Positions 48,172-60,400 of a stretch of DNA of 64,000 nt are shown piece after piece. Within the stretch, counting starts at the first letter, position 1. The number at the start of each line of letters is the position of its first letter. Below the pieces are notes generated by a model. It was not told the DNA's origin. It searched no databases and saw only the letters and a list, made by a program, of their open reading frames with translations. Source of the DNA: Chamaecrista fasciculata (taxonomy: Eukaryota > Streptophyta > Magnoliopsida > Fabales > Fabaceae); contig QANZ01018074.1 of assembly GCA_003254925.1 (NCBI GenBank), positions 223,612-287,611 of the forward strand, in the 5' to 3' direction. Made by a program: the position numbers and the translations under genes.

Positions 48172-48824
48172 CATTGGACTCAAGGCTCAACTTAAACAAT
48201 TTCAAAGAGGATCGTTCATCGATTGAAGTTTCATGGTCTCTTATTTTTTAAGGTGCTAAAGGATTTGATTCTTGAATTGTCCGACAAAGATTGAGGTTTG
48301 AGGAGGTATTTCGTTCAAGTCATGCCAAGCCAACGTCTCATTTTTCCTTTTTGTCTTCATTTCTTCTTGAGTATGCTTTCTGTAACTTATGTATTGAATC
48401 AGTCCATTTATGTACTTGAGTTGTTCGAAGTACTATATAATAGTTATAAAATTGAAAAACAGAACAAACATAGCAATTTTATAATTGAAGTGCTCTGAGT
48501 TCAGTGAGTTTGTTAACTTGAGTTTTTTGCCTGAGTTGTTTAACTTGTCCAAGAAAAATTTGTCAGGTTATTATATTTTAATTAAGTAATTTAGAATAAC
48601 CTTCCAAATGTTGGACGTGACAGTTTATGAATAAGTTTGACAAGATTACATACAGTATTTTCAACTCTCCCCTGTGAAGCAGTCTTTCCTTCAAGTATGT
48701 TGGGAGCTAACAGTACAGATAATTCTCAATTCTAAGAGACATATAAGCCTAACAGTATTTTCAACTCTCCCCTGTCGAATAAAGAACCCCCACACCTCCT
48801 CCCATAAGAATATAAAATATAATT
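48172..48824. other. Convergent 3' ends of two genes
   Basis: The space between the 5-FCL stop (+) and the stop of the coiled-coil gene (-). It probably contains both 3' UTRs. A 24-bp direct repeat, starting ACAGTATTTTCAACTCTCCC, occurs at 48652 and 48752. No gene is seen. Confidence 0.5.
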
Positions 48825-50703
48825 CTAGTTCCAGGGACTTGGCTGCCGAGCATCTCTAAAAACGGAAGTGCCCCCAGATGCTGCTGGGGAAGGGGATGAT
48901 GCAATGTAATTTGTTCCTGATATGGATACTGAAGGCAGGTTCATGGAATTCCCTTGGTGTCCTGCTACAGCAAAGCGGGATGGACTAGCCATAGCCCCAG
49001 AATTTGCTCGAGAAGGATGCGAAACCTTCACAAATAATGCAACAACAAAATGTTGACATATATATACACACACACACAAACACATGTATGATCAGACAAG
49101 AAGGCAACTCAAGGCAGTGTTATGTCCAGTAAGATATATAACTACGTACAAGACTACACGGTAAACAAGTTTAAATAGCTATCCAACTGAAAGAATTACG
49201 GAGGCAGAAAAGTTCGGTTTAGTTATGTTGTGCTTCATAGCATTACAAGAATCAAAAGCAGAATAGGCAGTAGGTTAGAGTATATGAAACTTGACCACAA
49301 ATTCAATTTAAACATCTACTGATTTCAATGAATTTCACTATTCTAACAAATTTTCGTACTTGAACCAGCCTTGTCAGATGGACTTTGAGATTCTCATGTT
49401 AGTAATGATAATAACAATAAAAATCCTGTCTACTTGATCCTCCTACATGCAGCCCTAATTGACTAATTCACATTTCTATAGATTCATGCCAGAAACACTA
49501 ATGACAAGGTTAACTCCCAAAAAGACAGCATAAACATGAATGACAAAGAAACTCAAATAGATTTATTGAAATTTATTCGCAGCACGATTTTTTTTTTAGT
49601 AAGCAAGATACATTACCATGTTTTGGTGAGCACTTGGGGTCCGCCTGAGAGGGGACTCCGAAGAAGGTGACATGCTACTTGTCCGAAGCATATGGCGAGA
49701 ATGAAGATTGTGATGTGAAAGATCATCAGTTGCTCCCCCTTCAACTTCATCACCAAGGTTTGCTTCTGCGCTCATTCTTGAAGCCATATGCTTTCTCATA
49801 GATCCAGTATCATTTGTCCCATCTGCTTGAAGTGGACCAGAAGGGCGCATCTGTCGTTTTAATTCTTCCTCTGCATTCAACATCTGTCAATCATCACAAC
49901 TAATATTTGAGTTTATAACTCAAAAACAGAGCAGTGTCAAAAAGACTAGACTAGAACATTGATGCTTGAAAATCCAGTGAGTAGAGTGACCTTACCTGTT
50001 TTAACACTAGTACTAAATTATGTTTCTTCGCATTCAAAACTTCCAACTTTTCCTCAATTTCTCTTTTCCTTTTCCCTTTGTCACTTGACAAATCCCCTTT
50101 GTCTCTGATCTGCCATTAAAACACATAAGAATGGTGAACAAATCAAGCTGAACTAAGCCGTGAAAGTACAAAACAAAACAAAACCACGTATTGCCAGAAT
50201 CACTCGAATTAAGCATGCTACGTCTCATAATTATACCAGATAAGGGACACACAAGCTTCGCTTACCGGCTCAACCTGGTTCTCCGTTGAAGTCGCACCGC
50301 CATCGACAGGTTCAGATGCCTTCCCTGGTAAATCAGTCTTGGAATCTACAAGTGAACCAGGTCCATCATCAACAGGTTTCTTCGACTCTTGGTGAACTTG
50401 GTCCTTCCCGGAAGGCCCTTCGCCATTATCGATGACCTTTAAAGCTTCGGATTGGATGCCAAGAGGCGATACATTATCGAAGGAGGGCTCAGTTTTAGGT
50501 TTAGAGAGAGAGTTAGAATTAGGGTTAGGGCGGTTGTCGTCGGAGGCGGAGGTGGTAGGAGGAAGAAGAGAGAGGGCCTTGGAACGACGGAGAAGAAGCG
50601 ATTTGAAGTTTTTGGGAGAAATTTGGGGATTTGGCATCAGCCATCGACGAGGAATGTCCGGAACTCTGTGAAGATTCCCTCTGTAAAGCGAAATTGCGAC
50701 CAT
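48825..50703 (-). CDS. Plant protein of unknown function with coiled coil (339 aa)
   Basis: Four exons on the minus strand, all in phase 0: 50266-50703, 49996-50109, 49617-49883, 48825-49025, giving 339 aa. The N-terminal block (MVAISLYRGNLHRVPDIPRR, then WLMPNPQISPKNFK) looks strongly conserved and structured, with Arg-rich repeats (LLLRRSKALSLL). It is followed by an acidic, Pro/Ser-rich disordered stretch. Exons 2-3 encode a charged helix (KGKRKREIEEKLEVLNAKKH, then MLNAEEELKRQMR), a likely coiled coil. The C-terminal third is Ser/Pro/His-rich and ends FRDARQPSPWN. There is no signal peptide, membrane segment or enzyme motif. The gene is convergent with 5-FCL and divergent from the GALT gene. 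I recognise it as a conserved plant family but do not know its function. Confidence 0.85.
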
Positions 50704-50900
50704 CTTCTCAGATTTTCCGGTATGCCCGCAAAACCATAAATTGTATCATGTATAGGTTTTCCCAAGGCCTACAAAGAAATATATGGCCCCCAAAAGAAAA
50801 GTTGCAGCAAAGCATAATGTTTAATTTTTCTTTTGGCCATTAAAGCATAATGTTTAATTATCCTTAAAGAAAAGTTACAAATGGAAATCATATATAATGA

Positions 50901-51250
50901 AGGGTAAATTACACTTTGGTACCTTGTTCTATGGATCAATTTAACTTTGGTATCTTATTCTTTGCACGGTTAGCATTTTGGTACTCTGTTCTTTTTAAAG
51001 TGACATTTTGATACCCTATTCTTTGCACCGTTAACACATTAGTACCCTGTTCTATATACCGATTTCACTTTTGTACCTTGTTTTTTCACGATTTGTTACC
51101 CTGTTATATCTTTGTTCGGGTAACAAAGTGTTAACGATGCAAAAATGTTAACGGTGCAAAAAACAAGGTACCAAAGTGCCATTTCTGAAAGAACAAGATA
51201 TCAAAGTGAAATCAGTCCATCAAATAAGGTACCAAAATGTAATTTACCTT
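50901..51250. mobile_element. MITE with GGGTAAATTACA ends
   Basis: Left AGGGTAAATTACACTTTGGTAC and right, inverted, AAGGTAAATTACATTTTGGTAC form inverted ends. The arms reiterate 'GGTACC(C/T)TGTTCTTT' phrases in inverse order. The terminal motif matches the Pack-MULE-like element at 28.3 kb. No clean 9-bp duplication was found (ATATAATGA versus ATAATACAT). Confidence 0.75.
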
Positions 51251-52500
51251 ATAATACATAAAAGTTAAAAATTGTATACAAATAAAAGGAGAAAAAGACA
51301 TTTCTTAACTTAATGTTAATTATGTCTCAAACTGCAAGTTTTATTAAATTAATCCACAAACTAGTTTTTATTAAATAAAAACTAGTTTTTTTTTATCATT
51401 TTCTATTATAATGCTAATGTAGTCAAGGTTTAAACACACCATTGATAACAAAAAAAAAAGAAATTAATATCATTTTCTATTTTAATTAATATAATAGAGA
51501 TAAATCTATTATAAAAACCACAAACTTTCACTTCTATTATATAAAAAAAAAGAAATTAATATCATTTTTAGATTATCTTATTTTCTTTTTTTTTTTGGTT
51601 ATCAATGGTGTGTTTAAACCCTGACTACATTAGCATTATAATAGAAAATGATATTAATTTAATTAATTTAGGGTTTTTATTCCATTTTAATTCACAAACT
51701 TTCACATTTGTTCTATTTTAATTCTCAAAATGTGATTTTATTTGGTTTTTGCCGTTATTTTTAATCTAGAAAGTTGAGATGAATTATTTTTTCATATATG
51801 TCTTAATAAATGAGTTGACAAAGAAATTTTTCTTTTATTAATCATAAATTAGAAATAAAAATCAACTACAAGTCCACAATCCATAAATTTATCTCTAAAC
51901 TTACTTATTAAGACACATGTAAGAGAAAATGATCAATCTCATGCTGTCCAAGTTATAAATACTGGCAGAAACAAGACACAATCACATTTTTGAGACCAAA
52001 ATGAAATTCACTCCATACTTTGAGGACCAAAATGGGGTTTTAACCTAGTTGTTAGCCAAATATATTGAGTGGACTTGTGTAAACATTGGAGGAAAATAGT
52101 AAATTTGTTTTTCTCAGGTTATCGTATCGTCATCTCTCTATATGGATGCATGCGATAATCTCTCGCTTTCTTTCCCGTTATTCGTCACAATCACAAATCA
52201 CGAATCACATTAACAACTTTTTAGCTCTTTCATTCATCAGCTATTTCATGCTATGGATGATGGGCACTCCTATACGAGTATGACATTGACGAATTCAATT
52301 TCTTTCTTCAACTTTCAAATCCATCATCCTAATATCCTCCTCAACTTTTCTTATATAAATTGTTTTTTCTCGCCAACGGAAAACTTTCTGTCATTTTCCC
52401 GAGAAAATTAAAGCACCACCTCGCCTGAATCCAACGGAAACTCCTTCAACCCTTCAATTTTGAAACCTCTTTCCTTTCACGTTTCTTTCATTTTTTTTGT
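51251..52500. other. Intergenic repeats upstream of the GALT gene
   Basis: AT-rich DNA with an inverted repeat (51397-51657) and phrases such as CCACAAACTTTCAC and GAGGACCAAAATGGGG typical of further decayed foldback elements. No gene is seen. Confidence 0.5.
51397..51657. repeat. Inverted repeat with about 70-bp near-perfect arms
   Basis: The left arm (about 51397-51478) and right arm (about 51585-51657) are reverse complements, sharing TTCTATTATAATGCTAATGT and GGTTTAAACACACCATTGAT (one mismatch in the middle). The loop is about 110 bp. It is either a small foldback element or an inverted duplication. Confidence 0.8.
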
Positions 52501-52666
52501 GTGGCTGATCGGAATTGTTTTTCCCTCTCTCCGCTTTCACGTAGTTCTGCATCACGCGTGGGACTACGTGAGAGAGAGAGAGGATCAGAGTTAGGGTTTT
52601 CCATAGCTTGTATTGAAATTTCCGACAAATTTCAACCACATTTGGTATCATCCGCTGATATCAGAG

Positions 52667-55600
52667 ATGAAGAGAGGCCGAACGGAAAAATTAGATAGTT
52701 TCGTGTCATTAACAAGGCAAAGGCACATTCAGGTCCTGATTTTGTTTGGACTTTTGTATATGCTATTGGTTACGCTAGAAATACCTTTTGTGTTCAAATT
52801 TGGGTTCAGTGCTGTGTCACGCGATTCCTTGACTCAGCCTTCTATGCTGGAGAGCGGGGAGGATTTTGAGCAAAGAGAAGCGCCGACTCGTCCTCTCCAA
52901 AGAGTTTCTCGAAACGCTGATCAATTCACTCACAGTCACAGCCAAAGGCAAATTATAAATGAGCCCAAGATTCTGTCCGGCTTGATATTCAATGAAAGTA
53001 CGTTTCATTTGCCAGGTAGTGAAGAAGGATCCTCGGAGCTTTACGAATCGGCAAAGAATGCTTGGAGAGTGGGGAAGAAGATTTGGGAAGAATTGGAAAC
53101 TATGAACATGGAGACTATTGCTGAAAAATCTGAGAACCGATCAGAGTCATGTGCACAATCGATTTCTCTGTCTGGTTCAGAGTTTTTGGCGCGTGGAATG
53201 ATCATGGTGCTTCCTTGTGGACTGAAATTGGGGTCTCACATAACGATAGTAGGAAAGCCATTGCCTGCGCGGCAAGATCTTGTTAATTCGGTGATGGTGT
53301 CACAGTTTAGCGTGGAGTTGCAGGGGTTGAAGACTGTAGACGGCGAGGATCCACCAAGAATTTTGCATTATAACCCGAGATTGAAGGGAGATTGGAGTGG
53401 GAAGCCTGTGATCGAGCAAAACACTCGTTACAGAATGCACTGGGGGACATCGCAAAGGTGTGAGGGATGGGAGTCAAAGGCTGATGAAGAGACTGGTAAG
53501 TGATATATAAATTGCTGAATGCTAAAATAGTGCTAAAATACACTAGACTTCCCTTAACTTTATAATCATAGTGTAAAAATCAGCCTAAACTTTATAAGTG
53601 AGAAATACCTGAAACTCTTAATTTTGTGCAAAAGACCCTATTTGTTGAAGATTTTTATTTTAGAAAAATCAAGGTTCTTTTTATATTTTTTTGATTTATG
53701 TTGCATTCTACGTAGAATCAGAATTAGAATTAACTATTCTTATAATTATTTGTAGATAAAAACTATTTTTTTTAATTTTTTTCAATAAAAATTATGACAA
53801 AAGGTGTTATTTGCACAAAATGAAAAGTTCAAAGTATCTTTAATCACTTTTTTGAAGTTCACAAATTTTCTGTATAGAAACTAAATTTCAAGAGGTTTTA
53901 TGTATTTTAACCTGTATAATAAATAATGAACTGTAGCTAAATGGGCTATAAAAGTTGCAAGTCCTTTGTATGGTGTAATTTGGCATTCATACCCACTACA
54001 AATGTACGACATAAGAGAACATCAAGTGAGGTTTTGTTTACTTTGTTTGCATGGTTATTTGGGAAATATATGCTCTATCATGTTTTGAATTAGACATCAG
54101 GATATATAATATGGCAGCTGAAATAGCAAGAATAGTCCGTGGGTTGGAACTTCCTATGTTTGATATAAGAAGAAGGAGTTCTAGTTTGTAACAAATAGTC
54201 TCCCCTCCGTTGCAAAATGTAATATATATATAATGATGGGAAAGGGTTGTTACTTGATTTATATGAAGCATGGTATCTCTTTATGAAGCTTAAAACAGTT
54301 CTTTCCAGGATTAGTGTATGGCATGCTCATTTCAGCAAGTAATGTTAGAAAAGGTTAGGATGTGAAAATAGTCTACTAGGTTGGCAAAATGAAATGTCCT
54401 GGTTCTCTTCTCAGTCCAGGGTTAAAACTTGCCCCAATTGTCGTATTTGATTTAGCTGCACTCTTGTAGGCTTTTGAAATTTGTTTCCCTCCTCTTTGTA
54501 TTGATTACTGTTACAGAAAGAAACTCTGCCTTTCTTCTTGTATTGGGTTTCTTTTGTAATTCGAATCAACTGAGTAGTTCCTTATGTTGGCCGCAGTTGA
54601 TGGGCTGGTGAAGTGTGAGAAGTGGGTTCAGGATGATGACAGTCATGTGGAAACTAAGGCAACATGGTGGTTGAATAGACTTATAGGCCGGACAAGAAAA
54701 GTGACAGTCGACTGGCCATTCCCATTCGCGGAGAGCAAGCTATTTGTTCTTACTATTAGAGCTGGAATGGAGGGCTATCATGTTGCTGTTGATGGGAGGC
54801 ATGTGACCTCTTTTTCTTATAGAACTGTGAGTAAATTTACTTGAACTTATTTTGAAGATGGATTTTAATGATTTCTTAAGATTGCTCTTTAATTCATCAG
54901 GGTTTTGCTTTGGAGGATGCCACTGGGCTTTCTTTGAGTGGGAACGTTGATGTCCATTCTATAGTTGCTGCCTCTTTGCCTTCAGCACATCCTAGTTTTG
55001 CTCCACAGCAGCATCTTGACATGTCAAACAAATGGCGAGCCCCATTACTCGCTAGCTCTGATGTCGAACTGCTCATCGGAGTCCTCTCAGCCGGAAATCA
55101 TTTTGCTGAGAGGATGGCTGTGAGGAAGTCATGGATGCAGCACAGTCTTATCAAATCTTCACGAGTGGTGGCTCGTTTCTTTGTAGCACTGGTAATCATG
55201 ACAAACCTTTCATTTTCAGGGTTATCATCTAATATGTGACATCCGGCTTGGGGTTCCTAAATCATGTATGAATTGAAATTCTTACAGAATTCAAGAAAAG
55301 AAGTGAATATAGAGTTAAAGAAGGAAGCAGAATTTTTCGGTGATATTGTTATAGTGCCATACATGGATAATTATGACCTTGTTGTCTTGAAAACAGTGGC
55401 CGTATGCGAATATGGGGTGAGTTGTTGACTGATTGAGATGTTTAAAGTTTGAATATAGCCAGAATTTCTCTATCATAGATTGGATTGGTTCTACTGCTGA
55501 CAGGTTCGCACAGTTTCTGCTAAGTATATCATGAAGTGTGATGATGATACTTTTGTAAGAGTGGATGCTGTTCTAAATGAAGCTAGGAAGGTTGCAGATG

Positions 55601-56370
55601 ATAAGAGTTTCTATATTGGCAACATAAATCACTTCCACAAACCCTTGCGTGATGGCAAATGGGCTGTAACATTCAAGGTATAAATAACCTTTTTGCCATG
55701 TGCTTTTTCAAGGAGTCAATGACTAGAATTTATTTGGAAAGAATTCAATGAACACAGCTGTAATTGTGTCAACAAGTTGAGTATTTATAAACATACTTGT
55801 TTTTTTGAACTCCATTTCTCCCTGCTTCATCTCTTAGTATAATTATCAGTACAACAAAGATGAAAAGGTTTCTTGCCACATGTTGAATTCAGGAGTGGCC
55901 AGAAGAGCGATACCCACCCTATGCTAATGGACCAGGCTATATTTTGTCTTCTGACATTGCTCGCTACATCTCATCTGAATTTGAAAGCCATAAATTAAGG
56001 GTCAGTGAACTAATTCGTCATTTCACTTGATTTTTCTGTTTTCTGATTAAGGTTTAAGTTTGAGCCTGCATGCTTGTGCCCCTGATGTCATTGTGGATTT
56101 TTGTTGTAGTTTCCATCTTTTTTGCTGAAAGTTTTCCCTTGAATTCTTTCTGTATCTATGCAGTTGTTTAAGATGGAAGACGTGAGCATGGGAGTGTGGG
56201 TAGAGAAGTTTAACAGCTTGAAACAAGTAGTTTATGTACATAGCTTAAAGTTCTGCCAGTTTGGATGTATTGAAAACTACTACACAGCCCATTACCAATC
56301 TCCAAGGCAGATGAAGTGCCTGTGGGATAAATTGCAATCTCAGACAAGCCCTCAGTGCTGCAATGTGTGA
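52667..56370 (+). CDS. Hydroxyproline O-galactosyltransferase, GALT2-6 type (655 aa)
   Basis: A Golgi type II membrane glycosyltransferase (GT31) with a galectin-like domain. This group adds the first galactose to hydroxyproline of arabinogalactan proteins. Seven exons: 52667-53495, 54597-54826, 54901-55191, 55288-55416, 55504-55677, 55893-56000, 56164-56370. A short basic cytosolic tail precedes one membrane segment at about residues 21-43. The galectin domain covers about residues 185-390, with [20 protein letters not shown] and [10 protein letters not shown]. The GT31 domain begins near residue 405, with [16 protein letters not shown] and RKSW, the DDD metal-binding site at 506-508 (KCDDDTF), and EDV near 593 ([11 protein letters not shown]). 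The length fits Arabidopsis GALT4/5/6 (about 670-680 aa). ATG 52667 is the first ATG in the leader. Intron 1 contains a MITE. Confidence 0.93.
53532..53911. mobile_element. MITE in GALT intron 1
   Basis: Imperfect inverted ends (GCTAAAATACAC… and …GTATTTTAAC) and inner phrases such as CTTAATTTTGTGCAAAAGA and TTGCACAAAATGAAAAG lie in inverse order. It belongs to the same family as 40182-40501. Confidence 0.65.
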
Positions 56371-57460
56371 GATGATGGAGAACAGAAAACACAGCACGGA
56401 TATTTTTGTTGTTGTCCATCCGGTCTCCGAAGCTTTGCTGACTAATTTGGACTTGACTTGTGTCACGCTCCTAGCTATGGTGAGAAAACCTCCTAACGAG
56501 ATAGCAACATTCACAAAAGTCCTGAATTGGGACCTTACTTAAGCGATACCATATTTCTTATTATTTGAACTAACCCCTTGGTAAACACCACAGATTTAGA
56601 TAGATATGAGATACCATACCACTGTGACCCCCCAGACTGTGTGGCGTCCAAGTAAAATTTTAAGTGTTGCATTAGTTGTCAGACATATATACCTAATGGT
56701 AATGCTTCTTTTTTTAAGCAAAGATGCCTCATTGTTGTGTAGCCATGGCTGCAAATTTTGTATATTATTTGGGGCATAGTTAAAGGTCGCTGTGTATATG
56801 AACCTTCTCCAATTCATCTATGAATTGATGTTTGTATTTTTGGATATGATGTGATAGAATGAGGTGTTCCCTGACAACAAAAAAAAAGGGACAGATTTCT
56901 TCAACACAATAAGATTACATTATCTATTTTAAAAAAAATTAAAATATTGTTGAATTTATTTATATTCGTGTTCATATTTATGTGGTTGATAGCAAATTAG
57001 AGATGCTATTCACAAATGACTGAATGAGCCCATGAATGCACAAAATAAATGCTTGTACTTCAACACGGGCAACAACATTGCAGCTTACAAATTTGACAAT
57101 CAATTGGGGCACCATAAGTCCTGATGTGGTCAAAATGGTTAGAAGAACTCAGCTGATGATCACTGTCTAGTTCAAGAGATATAGAACAAGGCTTGATGAT
57201 CTCAAAAGCAGCCATATATCTCTTTAAAGTTACAGTAATAGTTAACAGTTATTGACATTGTAAAAAATGACTACCTCATCTACACACCTCACTATGATAG
57301 CTGCTTTTGGAGACAAAACATGCGTCACGATAGCTGCTTAGATTATGCCTTGGGAAGAGATCTGGTGGTAACTTTGACAAAATTTATGGTTCTATTATCA
57401 TACAAATTGGCTTTCCCTACAAAACTATATAGTATCTGCTTTCAAGCAGAGGGGGAAGCT
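56371..57460. other. Convergent 3' region of the GALT and DDR4-like genes
   Basis: Probably contains the 3' UTRs of both genes. A short AT-rich piece with an oligo-A run lies at about 56.88-57.0 kb. No further gene is seen. Confidence 0.5.
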
Positions 57461-60400
57461 TCAGAAGTCATTGTTGTCTTCACCTTTCATTATTGCATTG
57501 GGACCATCATCAAAACCTGAGCTAGGAGCAAGCTCGTTTAAATCAAGGAAGCGTCTTTTCGTCGCGCCCTCGACTTCCTCCTGACAGGGACTACTTAATT
57601 TTACAGGAGGATGGTTTTGGTCTTTGTCTTCTGCAGGATAAGAAGCAACTGGCTCATCTACTTTCATTTCCTGAACTTCGTCATCGTTATCATTACCATC
57701 TGAATCTTCACTTTCCATCATATATTCCCCGTTCTCAAGGTCGCTGGGCTCTGTGTGATCATCTGTCGCATTAGATTTAACGGGCTTTGTAGACTCAGTA
57801 TCTGATTCTGACATTGCATATTGTCGGTAATTTATACGGTTTCTGGTGGCCCTCTTACTGCGTCGTAAACCTGATTGAATCTCGCCTACAGACCTAAGTT
57901 TAGATTCCCTCCTAGTACGGCCAGGCAGTTGCTTGACTTTACGGGGCTTGTCACTGTCCTCACTGATGCTTAAGGAATCTTCCTGATCATCTTCATCTTC
58001 GACATTATCTTCATCCCACTGGTATTCTTCATCTCCTTCAGAGCTACTAGAAAGCTTCTTTCGTTGCTTACGTTGCCTGAGATATTCTTCATCATATACG
58101 GCTTCTCCAACAATATCATCATCACTGTCAAAGTCTGCCTCATTATCTGATACTGCTTCAACAAAATCTTTCTCCGAATACCGCATAGGTTTTTGTCTTC
58201 GCCGATTGCTGCTGTGGAAGCAAGATAATTAGTAAAGATCAGAAGGGCACTAGAACAAACTTAAAGATGACACAGACCTTCGATCCATCGGTTCAGACAT
58301 GTGATCTTCCTCAGCATCATCAAAGTCAGGTGATTCTGGAGATGGCATACCAAAACTTAGATGTTGAGGAGCATGTGAAGGACCGCCCCATTTACCATTA
58401 GTCAAAGCTTCAGGCTTTTCTGCTACTTCTCTCCTGGACGCAGGCTCTGGGGATGGTTGTTTCCGCCTGACGAAGGGAATAGTAGATATATGTCAAGATA
58501 ATGGTATAAAAGAATAAGATAAATATAAACATAAAAAAAAACAGCCAGAGAGCAGCAGGATGAAAGCTGATAGGTTGAACTTCATACTTAGTTATCTTAA
58601 TTGCCTCATTGATGGACCGATCAAAATCATCTGCAATTACAAGAAAGTAAAAAGTTAGGCTACGGCGCCATCGACCCAACTAAAGTACTATGCAGTATGG
58701 TGGTTCCAATACAACCAAAAAAACAAAGGAAAAAAGCAATTAGATAGTTCAGATCAGAATTTGATCATAATAAAGTAAAACAGAACGAGAATGAAGCAGC
58801 CATCCTGCATAAAAAATGAAATACTTTCCTTACCACTATCTATCGTGATGAAGGAGGGATGCAAACAACAAGGTTTCAATCAGCAAAAATTTATAGAGAG
58901 GAACTTTAAAAAAAAAAAAAATAACATAGCTTAGCAATTACATGAGACTAACCTATTCTACAGGGAAAATTCAAAATGACATTCATCAGACCAGATTACT
59001 CAGAATCTCGGATGATCCCACCAAAGGGGCAGATATGGATAACCACATTCAAACTTTATGCCTCAAACAATAAACAGTTGTCACAGCCCGAAGATACCCA
59101 CAAAAATGCAAAAATCAAAATGAAGTGTTTACAAATAACATGCATGATACCATGATGGTCATGGTAAAACATCTGAAAAGAACAGAAGAATGAAAATCCA
59201 AACTCCAGCTGTTAAACTATAAACACAGTATTACTCATTCTACAAGGCAGGTGCAACAGTTACAAAGGACCACATACCAGTACTAAGTAAATGTTGGCTC
59301 AAAAGGGGTTAAACTCTTTGCTTCTTACCAAATGTGTAGGTAACAGGTTTCCTATCACGAAGTGAACGCCCAAGACCAATCCCATCAACGACCAAAAAGT
59401 TATCAAGAAGAAGAGCTTGTCTGTGCTGCTTTTTCAGCAACCTCTCTTTTCTCTGCACAAATAGAAAATGCAAAATAGCTGTGTTAGTTAAACAACCAAA
59501 CTAGTCCTAAAATTCTTCAAGGACAATATTCAAGAGAAAGGTAGTAAAAAAATCAATAATACCAAACAGGACAGGACAGGATCCTGAGTGCAATTCTTAC
59601 AGTGCCCTCATTTTCCCACCAAAACAGGACATGAAATACTACATACTAACAAACCAAAAATAAATTAATACCTTATGAACTTTCTCAATTTCAGGAAGCA
59701 TGTCTATCTTCAGCTTTTTTCCTAACGAAGCCTCTGTTCTGTTTTTACTTGAGGAAAGCTTATCCTGCATACACAGATAGCAAATTCAAATAAGATGGAG
59801 CTCCTCAATACTAGTTTAAGAAGAGCTACTTTTCACAAATTGAGAGAAGAACATATATAGACAAATATAACCACATTGATCAAATAACAGATCATATAAC
59901 AGAATCAAACATGGCAATTGGCTCCAATTGAGATATCTAATCGCATTAAATAAATAGTGGAAGCTAAGTTGCACCTTTTTGGCTCACATTTTTCATGAAG
60001 AGTGTCTGGCTCAAAATGTTTAAACTATCAATGGTACCCTCAAGTTAAGAAACTACAAAAAATCGTGTACACTAATAAGTAATAATGATGCCATACCACT
60101 GGAATGTTTGACAGCAAAACCAATAGTTACCTTCCTGATTTGATTTCAAAATCAAGCAGGCTCAAAAAACAACAAAAAACTCTTATGCTCATCAGGGTTT
60201 TCTTTACTATTACAAAAGAATATAATTAAATTCGGTTCTTTCTTTTCTAACTGTGCTGGAGGACCACTTGCCGAAATGTCATGTTTGATGTACTCTGGGC
60301 TACATACTGGTAAAATTACTAGGCTTTTCAGGACACAAGCTTCATCAATTGTCCATCAAGCTTCACTAGGATGTTGGTTCACTGCCATTTTAGGGATTTC

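Noticed and set aside
52501..52698. Upstream reading frame overlapping the GALT start
   Set aside because: It does not begin with ATG; the first ATG of the leader is the GALT start at 52667.
57970..58164. Second minus-strand frame in the last DDR4-like exon
   Set aside because: It is a frame-shifted shadow of the acidic coding region, which joins in frame to the upstream exon.
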